Source: Candidatus Omnitrophota bacterium (lineage in GTDB: Bacteria; Omnitrophota; Gorgyraeia; Zapsychrales; Zapsychraceae). From it: DNA of 37,796 bases. Positions 7,797-16,231 of the stretch are shown here, piece after piece. The number at the start of each line of letters is the position of its first letter. The first letter of the stretch is position 1. The stretch spans positions 1-37,796 of the forward strand of contig JAIORP010000003.1 of the NCBI GenBank assembly GCA_021108075.1, read 5' to 3'. The notes below the pieces were generated by a model. The model had not been told where the DNA came from. It saw nothing but the letters and a program-made list of their open reading frames with translations, and did no database searches. A program made the position numbers and the translations under genes.

Positions 7797-8285
7797 CTAA
7801 TTGTTATGTTCTATCTTTTTTATCGCGTCACGTAAATGCGCAGCTTTTTCGTACTCCTCTTTTTCAATCGCTGATTTCAGCTCTTTTCTTAATATATCTA
7901 TTTTAGCATCTTGTGAATTTTGATCAACAACATGTTTCAACCTATTTAAAAAATGAGGCGATTTATCTTTTGGGCGTGACTTTTTTTTACTGCTTTTCAA
8001 AATCTTTGGCACCTCACGGGAACAGTCCGGGCAAAGTGATCCTCCCGGGTTTGCAGACGGCCGATAGCACTCGCCACAATTTTCACAAATCAATAAACCT
8101 GCTTGCGGTTGTCGATGAAATTGTTTCGTCATACGCGATACAGGTTGATGACGATTCGCAAGACGCATAATCTCGTTTAAAATACCTGCCAAACATGTTT
8201 CACAGATATGATGCTCTGATATTTTGTCACCATGAACTTCTATTATTTCTAATGTCGCTTTATTTTCACAGTAATCGCATTTCAT
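7797..8285 (-). CDS. McsA-like zinc/UVR-motif protein
   Basis: The product has 162 residues. Paired cysteines (C3-x2-C6, C28-x2-C31, C67-x2-C70-x2-C73, C85-x2-C88) form two or more zinc sites. They are followed by a basic linker and a C-terminal UVR (UvrB/UvrC) helical hairpin (about 128-162) with the E-E-Y-E-K-A-A-H-L-R-D-A-I-K pattern. This is the architecture of McsA, the adaptor that activates the arginine kinase McsB and links to ClpC in Firmicutes. No mcsB or clpC is present here, so a related stress-adaptor role is only inferred. The start at ATG 8285 has GGGGAG 7-8 nt upstream and gives M-K-C-D-Y-C, the usual family start. The gene ends at the composite terminator at 7681-7788 and may be co-transcribed with hydE, 91 bp upstream. 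Confidence 0.8.
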   Translation of the reverse strand: MKCDYCENKATLEIIEVHGDKISEHHICETCLAGILNEIMRLANRHQPVSRMTKQFHRQPQAGLLICENCGECYRPSANPGGSLCPDCSREVPKILKSSKKKSRPKDKSPHFLNRLKHVVDQNSQDAKIDILRKELKSAIEKEEYEKAAHLRDAIKKIEHNN

Positions 8286-8376
8286 TTTATCGTCTCCCCG
8301 GGAATAAATATCTTCTGACGATTTGTCGTAAATTGTAAACAATTATTACATTTATTTCTGTAGGATAAAACCCTAT

Positions 8377-9468
8377 TTATTTGTCGGCATGAAATGACTC
8401 ATCCGTGCAAATCGGTCCAAAAGGCTTATCCTTCATACGATTATGATAGTGTGGCGCGTCACCCCACTCTTTATAGCCAATCGGAACGGACAATACGTGC
8501 ATGCTGCTGGCCAAACAGTCAGCGGACAAAGAGGCATCATCGTTAAGACAGGGCTTATCATCATACAACTGATAATCCTGGCGGTACCGCATCGGAGTCA
8601 CATTGGGCATTATGACATTCGCTCCCGCTTTTATGCCCCATTCCCGCCCTTGAAAATGGATCGTCTGCAATGCTGTCGTTGCAGCGATGTTAACATCTCT
8701 CAAAAAAATCCTGCTCAAAGCGATCATCTTTAGGGTCCATTCAAAGTTACGGTTTAGGTCGACCGGACCCGCCCCCTGTAACGGGCTTTGTCGATGCGGA
8801 AGGTACGGACCCATTCCGATCATATCGATGTCTTGATCATCATAGTAAAGCAAATCATTTACCAAATCATCAACCGTCTGCCAAGGCAAGCCGATCATAA
8901 CACCGGTGCCGACTTGATAGCCAATTTTTTTTAAATCTTTTAGGCAGCTTTTTCTTTGATCAAAATCATGACCGTCAGGATGAATCCTTTGATAGAGCTC
9001 TTGATTCGTTGTTTCGATTCTCAACAAATATCGATGGGCTCCTGAGTTAAACCATTTTTTATATGTCGAGAATGATTGTTCGCCTAAGGACAAAGTAATG
9101 CCTAATTGATTTGAAGTTGCTATTTTTATCCCTTTTAATAGCCTGTCAACATTTTCAATAAATGCGTGGTCCTGCCTTTCTCCTGATTGAAGAACGATAG
9201 AGCCATATCCTTCCTCATGCGCAAAACGCGCCGCCGAAAGGACCTCTCCCTCCGTCAGTTCATATCTTGGGATGGAGTTACTCGATCGAATTCCGCAATA
9301 CAGGCAATTCTTAATGCAAATATTGCTTAATTCGATGAGTCCGCGCAGGTAAACTTTAGGTCCAACTTCATGCAACTTGACGTCATAGGCCTGCTGATAT
9401 AAAAGCTTGAGTTGATCCTGATTGTTGCATCGAAGCCATTCGATTATCTTGTCTCTGTTTAATTTCAT
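8377..9468 (-). CDS. hydE: [FeFe]-hydrogenase maturase HydE (radical SAM)
   Basis: This 363-residue radical SAM enzyme of the BioB/HydE group has the cluster motif C-I-K-N-C-L-Y-C (CX3CX2C, about 50-57) preceded by Y-L-R-G-L-I-E-L-S-N-I-C. After it come the HydE-like Y-G-S-I-V-L-Q-S-G-E strand and V-G-T-G-V-M-I-G-L-P-x-Q-T. HydE acts in assembling the 2Fe subcluster of the [FeFe]-hydrogenase H-cluster, downstream of HydG's Fe(CO)2(CN) product. It lies 50 bp after hydG in the same operon. No strong Shine-Dalgarno precedes ATG 9468, so translation may depend on the upstream gene. BioB is excluded by context and by the HydE-like N-terminus. Confidence 0.9.
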   Translation of the reverse strand: MKLNRDKIIEWLRCNNQDQLKLLYQQAYDVKLHEVGPKVYLRGLIELSNICIKNCLYCGIRSSNSIPRYELTEGEVLSAARFAHEEGYGSIVLQSGERQDHAFIENVDRLLKGIKIATSNQLGITLSLGEQSFSTYKKWFNSGAHRYLLRIETTNQELYQRIHPDGHDFDQRKSCLKDLKKIGYQVGTGVMIGLPWQTVDDLVNDLLYYDDQDIDMIGMGPYLPHRQSPLQGAGPVDLNRNFEWTLKMIALSRIFLRDVNIAATTALQTIHFQGREWGIKAGANVIMPNVTPMRYRQDYQLYDDKPCLNDDASLSADCLASSMHVLSVPIGYKEWGDAPHYHNRMKDKPFGPICTDESFHADK

Positions 9469-9518
9469 TCGGATTTATCCCGCCAGGTTAAAACGAAGCC
9501 TTCATCTCGGACTCCGCA

Positions 9519-11012
9519 TTATATGTACAGGTCGCGTTCTCCCTGCTCAATCCGCTTATAGTACTCAATAAAGGCGGGATACATTTCTGGAACCGTTAAA
9601 CGAACGTCTTCAAGCTCTTTATGCAACAACGGGTCAGCTAACATCTTGGTTTCAGCGCTGGCAAAGTCATCAATCCATTCTTTAAATGTAAGAATGGCGT
9701 TCAGCTTGCAAAACTTTCCCTCCATGCCATTGCGCAATAAATCCATAATGCATTTACCTGTTCGGCCGCATCGATATCCAGCGGTACAAAAAGAAGTGAT
9801 ATACCCCATCGACGCGAACTCACGCACAACTTCTTCTAATGAGCGCATATCCCCTAAGATAAATTGCTGTTCACGGGACTCCTGCTGTTTGCGCTGCAAT
9901 GTATAACCGCCGATATCAATCCTGGTGGATGCATCCGTCTGCGTAACACCGATATTGATAGCCTCTCGACGAAGCTGGGCATTCTCTCTGGCCGTGATGA
10001 TCATCCCCGTGTACGGGATGGCCAGCCGGATCACTAAAATTATTTTTATAAAATCTTCATCCGAAACGGTATACGGATTCGAGCTATCCAAGGTCATATT
10101 CAAAGCCGGTTCCAGACGCGGAAATGAAACCGTATGAGGACCAATGCCGAACGTGTCTATCAATTCCCTGGCGTGATAGATCAGCGCCATCACCTCAAAT
10201 TTCCAATCATAAAGACCGAACAACGCACCGATGCCGACATCATCTATGCCCGCCTCAAAAGCCCTGTGCATCGCATACAGACGCCAATGATAATCACCCT
10301 TGACCGTATTGGACGGATGGACATGCTGATAAGTCTCATGATGATACGTTTCTTGAAAAACTTGATAAGTTCCAATACCCACATCATGAATGCGTTTGAA
10401 ATCTTCGACACTAAACGGGGAAGCGTTAACATTCACACGGCGGATATTCCCATGCCCATGTTTTGTTTTGACCTGGACATCGTAAATATCCCGAATACTT
10501 GAGATGATAAAATCCACATCATTCTTCGGATGTTCACCGTAAACAACAATCAATCGCTTATGCCCAATCTCGCCGGTTAAGACTTCAACTTCGCGTCGGA
10601 TTTCTTCTGTTGATAAAACCCTCCGTTTGGCTTCCCGGTTATCTGTTTTATAACCGCAATAAGCACAATTGTTCACACAAAAATTCCCCAGATACAATGG
10701 CGCGAATGTAACGATCCGGTTATCATAAACCTTCTTCTTGACCTTTAAGGCGGCGTCTTTCATCATCGCCAACAGCCGGGGGTCCGTCACTTTCATTAAA
10801 GCGGCGGCCTCATCCGGAGACAAATCTTTAACGTCGAGTGATTTGGCGAGTAAATCTTGCAGCTGATATTTATCCGGGGCGTTCCGCTCGTGAAGCTTCT
10901 GAAAAATTTCTGCTTCCGGGATAAAATCCCTGCCGTCCGGCATGTATTTCAAGACCTCATCTTTTTTGATTCTCTGATCCTGCCAACTTTTCATATCCTT
11001 TATGGGATTCAT
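9519..11012 (-). CDS. hydG: HydG-type tyrosine lyase, variant C-terminal cluster
   Basis: The 497-residue length fits HydG (about 470). The radical SAM motif C-V-N-N-C-A-Y-C-G-Y lies near 109-118, with the family's N-terminal D-x-x-P-D-E-A-A-A-L-M and F-A-P-L-Y-L-G-N segments. HydG cleaves tyrosine to supply CO, CN- and the Fe-Cys synthon. The C-terminal accessory cluster motif, normally C-x2-C-x22-C, reads C-T-A-G here: the second Cys is Gly, the third is present 22 residues later (K-F-C-K-L-N-A), and new cysteines appear in Y-R-C and G-K-C. This could mark a HydG subclass with rearranged ligands or another product. The start at ATG 11012 overlaps the regulator's stop by 4 bp (ATGA). No hydF or hydrogenase subunit lies in the window. 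Confidence 0.87.
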   Translation of the reverse strand: MNPIKDMKSWQDQRIKKDEVLKYMPDGRDFIPEAEIFQKLHERNAPDKYQLQDLLAKSLDVKDLSPDEAAALMKVTDPRLLAMMKDAALKVKKKVYDNRIVTFAPLYLGNFCVNNCAYCGYKTDNREAKRRVLSTEEIRREVEVLTGEIGHKRLIVVYGEHPKNDVDFIISSIRDIYDVQVKTKHGHGNIRRVNVNASPFSVEDFKRIHDVGIGTYQVFQETYHHETYQHVHPSNTVKGDYHWRLYAMHRAFEAGIDDVGIGALFGLYDWKFEVMALIYHARELIDTFGIGPHTVSFPRLEPALNMTLDSSNPYTVSDEDFIKIILVIRLAIPYTGMIITARENAQLRREAINIGVTQTDASTRIDIGGYTLQRKQQESREQQFILGDMRSLEEVVREFASMGYITSFCTAGYRCGRTGKCIMDLLRNGMEGKFCKLNAILTFKEWIDDFASAETKMLADPLLHKELEDVRLTVPEMYPAFIEYYKRIEQGERDLYI

Positions 11013-11272
11013 AGCTCACCTCTTTTCGATTTAGCCAGGGCCGACTTAACGGAAACACCGTCTAAGCCGCCGACTTTACCGGTCAACGAGCCCATTTCGT
11101 CTGTGGTCATATCTACAATCAGTGTGATCACGTTGCATTGCTTTTCTTTGTAAGGCAAGCCCATTCGCGCGACGATGTGATCACCAAACTCGGATAATAT
11201 TTTGTTGATGGTGCTCGAAACTTTCTCACGGTTTTCAATGATAATTCCAACAAATCCTAACCTTCTTTGCAT
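11009..11272 (-). CDS. Iron-only hydrogenase system regulator, TM1266 type
   Basis: This 87-residue ACT-like protein starts M-Q-R-R-L-G-F-V-G-I-I-I-E-N and contains I-V-A-R-M-G-L-P and L-T-G-K-V-G-G-L-x-G-V-S-V-K. These are hallmarks of the small NikR-C/ACT-like family that occurs beside hydrogenase maturation genes and is annotated as a putative regulator. ATG 11272 is the start: GGAGG lies 7 nt before it, and longer in-frame extensions would translate through the leader hairpin. It is the first gene of the operon, overlapping hydG by 4 bp, with a long hairpin in its leader. It binds no DNA by any visible motif; the effector is unknown. Confidence 0.83.
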   Translation of the reverse strand: MQRRLGFVGIIIENREKVSSTINKILSEFGDHIVARMGLPYKEKQCNVITLIVDMTTDEMGSLTGKVGGLDGVSVKSALAKSKRGEL

Positions 11273-11290
11273 ATATCTACCTCCAATATA

Positions 11291-11332
11291 AAGACCCGGT
11301 TTATTTTTCCTTAAGAAAACAAACCGGGTCTT
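11291..11332 (-). promoter_or_regulatory. Leader hairpin before hydrogenase operon
   Basis: The minus-strand leader carries AAGACCCGGTTT pairing perfectly with AAACCGGGTCTT. The stem extends inward through GTTTTC/GAAAAAT to a short loop. It ends 6 nt before the GGAGG of the regulator gene and has no U tract after it, so it is not a terminator. It may stabilise the mRNA or control ribosome access. Confidence 0.6.
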
Positions 11333-11367
11333 CAAAAATTCTGTCTGCTTTCCCTAAGGATCAGGTA

Positions 11368-11428
11368 ATACCAAATCCAGTGAATCTCCCCGGAGCAGAG
11401 CTCAAAGGGGATTCACTGAATTTGGTAT
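11368..11428. repeat. 61-bp palindromic element, related ends
   Basis: The ends ATACCAAATCCAGTGAATC and GATTCACTGAATTTGGTAT are near-perfect inverted repeats with GC-rich CCCC/GGGG continuations and a 13-15 bp core. The outermost 12 bases match the right-hand end of the 82/104-bp family, but the interior is different. It looks like a second subfamily. It sits upstream of the hydrogenase operon leader. Confidence 0.75.
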
Positions 11429-11755
11429 CAATCCCTATCCTGCAGGAATAATTTTATCATGACGGTTAAGTGGTCATGTTCATTTGAATCACTAAATATA
11501 CAACAAAAACCTATTTTGTCAATGCATTAATCGCCCTGGCCTATCAACCTGCGCGACATATGTCATCGCGCTTGATCCACAGCCCGACACGGCAATCATA
11601 CAGGCCTTTAATATCTTTTTTTGGTATACCCTTCATCCAGACAATGCTGAACGGCGCGCGTGATGCAGAGAAACACACTCGCGAGACCAGATATAACAGC
11701 CATTTTATCAGTTAATAAATATTTTCATGAGTCCTTACGACTAGAAAACCGAAAA
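11429..11755. other. 327-bp spacer, possible decayed coding sequence
   Basis: On the minus strand several short protein-like pieces occur in different frames between about 11560 and 11680, for example W-I-K-R-D-D-I-C and S-G-C-G-S-S-A-M-T. This suggests a small gene broken by frameshifts. None is long enough to identify, and there is no ribosome site. I see no RNA gene here. Confidence 0.3.
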
Positions 11756-12448
11756 TTACTGATGGCGCAAAAATTTTATCACACGTTGATACAACCTAGG
11801 CGGCAAACATTGAATGGCAAATGAAGCCCACTCATAATGGATCCGGCCGATCAACTCAACAAGTGTGGCCTTTGGGTCAATGGTGCTGTAATCAAACGAT
11901 AAAAAATAAAGGATCATGTTCTCCGGGGCATGCTGTGCGATGATCTTCCTCGCACGGTAGATATGAAAGGGCGAACTGATCACAAAGACGGAGTCCCAAT
12001 TGCTTTCGGTAATAATCCTTTCGGCTTCCTTCCAATTCGTAAACGTATCGAAAGACGCCTTGTCGTTAAAGACAACATTCTCCGGCACGCCGTTTTCAAT
12101 TAAATAACGCCGCATCATCTCGGAACCACGGAGGTTTAGTTTCGGGCGCGAACCTCCGACACAGAGGATGTATTCCATATAACCCGACCGATACAAATCC
12201 ATGGCGTAATTTAAACGCCGCTGGGTTTGCTTGCCCACATCTGTCTTAACGTCATTGAAATCACCCATCAAAATAACACCCGCCTTAGCCTGTGGAATGT
12301 AGGTCACCCTTTCCGTATAAATAATGTACCGGGCATAGAACAAACAACACAACAAGTCGATAACAACAAGTGAAAGGATAATATCGAAGAAACGGCGGAT
12401 TTTATTCTTCCCTCTTTCTCTTTCATCAAGCTCTCCGAATCTACGCAT
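11756..12448 (-). CDS. YdcF/ElyC/SanA-like DUF218 protein
   Basis: The product has 230 residues. One N-terminal membrane helix (about 22-42) is followed by a periplasm-facing DUF218 domain: G-V-I-L-M-G-D, then R-R-L-N-Y-A-M-D-L-Y, I-L-C-V-G-G-S, E-M-M-R-R-Y-L-I-E-N-G-V-P-E-N and V-F-V-I-S-S-P-F-H-I-Y-R-A. Relatives (SanA, ElyC, YdcF of E. coli) affect envelope barrier function and undecaprenyl-phosphate or peptidoglycan metabolism. That fits its place next to phosphate genes only loosely. GAGG lies 7 nt before ATG 12448. It is 37 bp after the inositol-phosphatase-family gene and probably shares its transcript. Confidence 0.82.
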   Translation of the reverse strand: MRRFGELDERERGKNKIRRFFDIILSLVVIDLLCCLFYARYIIYTERVTYIPQAKAGVILMGDFNDVKTDVGKQTQRRLNYAMDLYRSGYMEYILCVGGSRPKLNLRGSEMMRRYLIENGVPENVVFNDKASFDTFTNWKEAERIITESNWDSVFVISSPFHIYRARKIIAQHAPENMILYFLSFDYSTIDPKATLVELIGRIHYEWASFAIQCLPPRLYQRVIKFLRHQ

Positions 12449-12485
12449 ATATTAACCTCTTTTATGATAATATTTTATTCGTGTT

Positions 12486-13325
12486 TCACCGCGGAATAAT
12501 TTTGTTTCTTAGAATATCATAATTTCGCCGGGATGACACGATATAATAATCCTTCAAGCGCCAGGGGTGCTCATCGGCCATAAAACACCGTGCGTCCAAA
12601 CGGTCCATGACCTCCCCCGTTTTCAAATGACGCAACTGCAATCCCGCCTTTTGAACAATCGGCCACGAGCCGGCAAAATCCCACAGATGCGATTGGTCCA
12701 TTGCCCCGCAGGCCCGGCCGATAGACGGCCAGCATAAATTGATCGTCGCGCAAGCCGTCACGAGAAAACGGCAATTATCATAGCTCCACTGATAATTTTT
12801 AAAGAATGTATCTGACATGAGGAATAAGGTCTGGTTGGAGATATCCAGGTCGACACTCTCAATCTCCTGCTGTTGGGGCCGCTCAGAAAAAGGATGCTGG
12901 ATGTAATACGCACGCGCGCCATTGGCATAAAACAACTCATCGAGGACCGGGAAAAAAACCATACCCAACCAGGGCACGAATTCCTTGATCAAGCCGATCG
13001 AAATACCGAACAGAGGCATATGGTTCGAAAACAAACGTGTGCCGTCGATCGGATCGACCGACCAGATAAATCGCGTTCGCTCAAGGAGTTGTTGGTCAAG
13101 ATACTTTCCCCGCTGCGGGTCTTCTTCTTCAACGAGAATATGTTCGCCGGTTTGAGTCAGGGGATCTAATTTTTGATGGATCAATCGGGAGATGTCCTGA
13201 TCGGCTTGCGTCAGAACGGATCCGTCCTGCTTTAACGTGAACTGCTTGTCGTTATAGAATTTTAACGCGATTTGACCGGCCTGCCGCATAAAATCCCACA
13301 TAAGGTTTAAGTATTGTTCTTTCAT
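12486..13325 (-). CDS. Inositol-monophosphatase-family phosphatase
   Basis: The 279-residue product has the complete metal site of the IMPase/FBPase/CysQ superfamily: V-E-E-E-D (65-69), W-S-V-D-P-I-D-G-T (88-96) and W-D-F-A-G-S (215-220). These enzymes are Mg2+-dependent and remove phosphate from inositol phosphates, PAP, histidinol phosphate or sugar phosphates. The motifs alone do not settle the substrate. It lies downstream of phoU and is separated from it by a repeat and a terminator, so it is probably a separate transcript with the YdcF-like gene. No good Shine-Dalgarno precedes ATG 13325. Confidence 0.85.
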   Translation of the reverse strand: MKEQYLNLMWDFMRQAGQIALKFYNDKQFTLKQDGSVLTQADQDISRLIHQKLDPLTQTGEHILVEEEDPQRGKYLDQQLLERTRFIWSVDPIDGTRLFSNHMPLFGISIGLIKEFVPWLGMVFFPVLDELFYANGARAYYIQHPFSERPQQQEIESVDLDISNQTLFLMSDTFFKNYQWSYDNCRFLVTACATINLCWPSIGRACGAMDQSHLWDFAGSWPIVQKAGLQLRHLKTGEVMDRLDARCFMADEHPWRLKDYYIVSSRRNYDILRNKIIPR

Positions 13326-13366
13326 AACAGTGCTTTCGGATGATCGTTTCCTTTATCTTTATAATA

Positions 13367-13448
13367 ATACCAATTCCATTAAACAATGACCAACACCAAT
13401 TCTGCTTTTCAGAATTAAGATAGAGCAATTTATTAATGGATTTGGTAT
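13367..13448 (+). repeat. 82-bp palindromic intergenic element, copy 2
   Basis: The copy runs from ATACCAATTCCATTAAAC to TTTATTAATGGATTTGGTAT with the central hairpin AATTCTGCTTTTCAGAATT. It is the same length as copy 1 and nearly identical in the opposite orientation. It lies upstream of the inositol-phosphatase-family gene. Confidence 0.88.
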
Positions 13449-13492
13449 AACAATACATCCTAGCACAAGAGATTGACAACAACCACTTAAAA

Positions 13493-13600
13493 AAATGGTG
13501 TCGTTTCTCATAAGTCACGTGGAAAGAAACCTTTAAGAACTTTCGATCTGAAAAGCCATAAACCACTAAAATAAAAAACTTATGAGCACAGGCACCATTT
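13493..13600 (-). terminator. Composite intrinsic terminator after phoU
   Basis: The transcript forms an outer stem AAATGGTG/CACCATTT, a 6/6-nt internal loop, then an inner stem CTCATAAG/CTTATGAG enclosing about 65 nt. A seven-U run follows the outer stem. The outer arm begins in the phoU stop codon. Both arms are perfect. The size and plan match the structure after the McsA-like gene. It closes the pst-phoU transcript. Confidence 0.72.
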
Positions 13601-14294
13601 ATTCTTCGGAGTCAATGCTTTCTATGGCGAGTAAACGTTCACGGTGATGACGGATCATTTTGGCCTGGACCATGTAAATCACATCTTCAGAAATGGAAGC
13701 GGCATGATCACAAATCCGTTCCAGATCACGGGCGATAAGAAACAACGGAATGGCTCGTGGCGCAGTTGAACCGTCTTTGATCAGATAATCATTCATCAAT
13801 TGTTCCATGGCCTTATTACGCAACTCATTTGCCTGCTTATCCGTTAAAATAACTTTTGTCGCTGTCTCTTTATCCCTACGGACAAAGGCATCAATGGCTT
13901 CACGCACCATCTCTTTCGCCACATCGGCCAATTGAGGAATCTCCACTAAAGGTTTTAAGAGGGGATAAGAAGAAAGTTCCTTAACACGTTGACAAATATT
14001 CACGTTCAAATCGGCAATGCGTTCCAATTCCGTATTAATCCGCATCCCGGTCGTGATAAAACGCAGATCACTGGCCATGGGTTGAAATAAGGCCAGCAAC
14101 TCAATCGCGTGTTCTTCGATGGTTAATTCCAGGGCATCAATTTTCTGATCATCCTGGATAACCGATTCAGCCAGGTCACTGTCCTGATTCTTTAAAGATT
14201 CAATGGAGTTATGGATCCCCTCCTCGGTCAGCGTGGCCATCTTTAATAAATTCGATTTTAATTTTTGCAATTCATCGTCTAAATGTCGTTCCAT
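13599..14294 (-). CDS. phoU: Phosphate system regulator PhoU
   Basis: The 231-residue helical protein has two PhoU domains (about 10-100 and 115-205). Each carries the metal-binding E/D-x-x-x-D signature: the first has E-R-I-A-D-L-N-V-N-I, the second D-L-E-R-I-C-D-H-A-A-S-I. PhoU binds PstB and PhoR and keeps the Pho response off when phosphate is ample. The start at ATG 14294 has AAAGGA upstream at normal spacing; an upstream frame extension lacks one. It is the last gene of the pst cluster, separated from pstB by a 104-bp repeat that may uncouple its expression. Confidence 0.93.
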   Translation of the reverse strand: MERHLDDELQKLKSNLLKMATLTEEGIHNSIESLKNQDSDLAESVIQDDQKIDALELTIEEHAIELLALFQPMASDLRFITTGMRINTELERIADLNVNICQRVKELSSYPLLKPLVEIPQLADVAKEMVREAIDAFVRRDKETATKVILTDKQANELRNKAMEQLMNDYLIKDGSTAPRAIPLFLIARDLERICDHAASISEDVIYMVQAKMIRHHRERLLAIESIDSEE

Positions 14295-14345
14295 ATACCA
14301 TCCTTTGCATAAAGGACTTTCCGCCCTTAAAAGCACCTGTTATTA

Positions 14346-14449
14346 ATACCTGTTCCATTAAACCGAAATTTTGCAATAGAATCTTTTTCTCGACGCTAAG
14401 GCAAAAATATCAGAATTGAAATAGAACAATTAATGAATGAATTTGGTAT
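14346..14449 (+). repeat. 104-bp palindromic intergenic element, copy 3
   Basis: The ends ATACCTGTTCCATTAAA and ATGAATTTGGTAT match the family. The centre carries a 22-bp insertion relative to the 82-bp form, as in the 34876 copy. This copy is the most diverged. It lies between pstB and phoU. Confidence 0.78.
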
Positions 14450-14522
14450 AATTTGTATTATATCAACGTTGTCTTGATCCCGGTGAAAAAATATTTTCCC
14501 TTCGATGAAAACATCCCCCGCA

Positions 14523-15380
14523 TTAGCCAAACCGGCCGGTCACATAATCCTCTGTTATTTTCTTCGATGGATTCGTAAAAATTTTATTGGTCTCTTCATA
14601 TTCGATTAGTTCTCCCAACATAATAAATGCCGTGTAATCAGAAACACGGGCGGCTTGCTGCATATTATGCGTGACGATAATAATCGTATACTTTTTCTTC
14701 AACTCATGGATCAACTCTTCAATCTTTGAGGTCGCGATAGGGTCTAAGGCCGATGCCGGTTCATCCAGTAATAAAACTTCCGGTTCAATGGCCAATGCCC
14801 GCGCAATACACAGGCGTTGTTGCTGTCCGCCTGACAGGGCGAAAGCACTTTTATGCAAGCGGTCTTTAACCTCATCCCAAATAACGGCATCTTTTAAACT
14901 TTTTTCAACTTTTTGGGTGATAAAGTCTTTATCCCGCACACCATTAATTTTCAATCCATAGGCGACATTTTCAAAAATAGATTTTGGAAAAGGATTCGAT
15001 TTCTGAAAAACCATACCCACATTGCGACGCAAGTCAACAACATCGACGCTCTTATCGAAGATATTGCGGTCATCAATATAAATTTCCCCTTGATAACGAA
15101 CATTCCTGATAATATCATTCATGCGATTAAAGCAGCGTAAAAATGTCGATTTCCCACATCCGGATGGCCCAATAATTCCGACAACCGTATTTGCATAAAT
15201 TTGCATTTCAATGTCTTTCAATGCTCGTGTCGTATCGTAAAAAAAATTGAAATGTTCAACCTTGATCTTTAAAAGACTCCCCTTCTTTTTTCCCTTATCC
15301 TGTTCTTTCATTACTAGTCTCATCTTTTTATTAAATTTTCTATTGTTTTTAGGATGCGGTTCAGCTGTCACCGGGCTCAT
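14523..15380 (-). CDS. pstB: Phosphate ABC transporter ATPase PstB
   Basis: The 285-residue ABC ATPase has Walker [10 protein letters not shown] (71-79), a Q-loop in V-F-Q-K-S-N-P-F-P (the N-P-F-P is diagnostic of PstB), signature L-S-G-G-Q-Q-Q-R, Walker [13 protein letters not shown] and the switch His in [10 protein letters not shown]. It powers phosphate uptake through PstC/PstA. ATG 15380 overlaps the pstA stop (ATGA) and has GAGG 5 nt upstream. This gives an N-terminal extension of about 30 basic residues compared with typical PstB. A start at M24 is possible but less favoured by context. Confidence 0.96.
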   Translation of the reverse strand: MSPVTAEPHPKNNRKFNKKMRLVMKEQDKGKKKGSLLKIKVEHFNFFYDTTRALKDIEMQIYANTVVGIIGPSGCGKSTFLRCFNRMNDIIRNVRYQGEIYIDDRNIFDKSVDVVDLRRNVGMVFQKSNPFPKSIFENVAYGLKINGVRDKDFITQKVEKSLKDAVIWDEVKDRLHKSAFALSGGQQQRLCIARALAIEPEVLLLDEPASALDPIATSKIEELIHELKKKYTIIIVTHNMQQAARVSDYTAFIMLGELIEYEETNKIFTNPSKKITEDYVTGRFG

Positions 15381-16231
15381 TCCAACCTCACTTTTCTGAG
15401 TTTATACCGAAGAACAATAGCAATAAAGTTCATACAAAAAACTAAACTGACCAGAACCAGAGCCGTTCCATAGGCTAACGGCCGCACCCTGGCGATATCA
15501 TGGTGTTGCGTTGACATGATGTAGAGGTGATATGGTAAGGCCATGAATTGATCAGATAATGATTTCGGCAAAAACGGCAGAAAAAACGCCGCTCCCGTGA
15601 ACAAGATCGGGGCTGTTTCCCCGGCGGCCCGCGCCAATCCTAATATGGTGCCTGTTAACATGCCTGGAATCGAATAAGGCAAAACATTGGTCCGGATTGT
15701 TTGCCATTTTGTGGCCCCTAAAGCTAATGAGCCTTCCCGGTAAGATTTCGGAACACTTTTTAAGGCTTCCTCACTGGCTGTAATCGTCCACGGCAATGTC
15801 ATCAGTCCCAGTGTCAGCCCTGCCGCTAAAATAGAGGTGTCAATTTTAATCAACTGCACAAACAGCACAACACCAAACAAACCATAAACGATCGAGGGTA
15901 CTCCAGATAAGTTACGGATCGACATGCGGATCAAACGAATCAGTGTACCGTCCTTGGCGTATTCGTTCAAATAAATCGCGCACGCCATTCCCAGCGGAAT
16001 CGCCAACACCGCGGTAATAACCGTTACCAAAAAAGTCCCGACGATCGCGGGGAAAATACCCCCCTCTGTCATGCCCTTGCTCGGGGCTGCCGTCAAGAAC
16101 TCCCAATTGACCGACCCGATCCCCTTTGTAGCAATATCCCAAAAAATAATGATCAAGAAAAGAAGCACAAATCCCGTACACAGACGGAGGATGTTAAACC
16201 CGAGTATTTCCTGGATTTTATTCTTTTTCAC
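15377..16231 (-). CDS. pstA: Phosphate ABC transporter permease PstA
   Basis: The 284-residue membrane protein has six predicted helices and a permease coupling motif around [25 protein letters not shown]. It also has the PstA-typical [10 protein letters not shown] near 57-66 and [11 protein letters not shown]. It pairs with PstC to form the channel. The ATG overlaps the pstC stop by 4 bp and its own stop overlaps the pstB start, so the three genes are translationally coupled. Confidence 0.95.
   Translation of the reverse strand: MKKNKIQEILGFNILRLCTGFVLLFLIIIFWDIATKGIGSVNWEFLTAAPSKGMTEGGIFPAIVGTFLVTVITAVLAIPLGMACAIYLNEYAKDGTLIRLIRMSIRNLSGVPSIVYGLFGVVLFVQLIKIDTSILAAGLTLGLMTLPWTITASEEALKSVPKSYREGSLALGATKWQTIRTNVLPYSIPGMLTGTILGLARAAGETAPILFTGAAFFLPFLPKSLSDQFMALPYHLYIMSTQHHDIARVRPLAYGTALVLVSLVFCMNFIAIVLRYKLRKVRLE

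Noticed and set aside
13252..13566. 104-residue minus-strand frame spanning the repeat and terminator
   Set aside because: It is made of the 82-bp element and terminator sequence and overlaps the start of the phosphatase gene in another frame.
14461..14522. Intrinsic terminator after pstB
   Set aside because: TTTTC/GAAAA followed by T6 is present, but the stem is only five A-T rich pairs, too weak to call.
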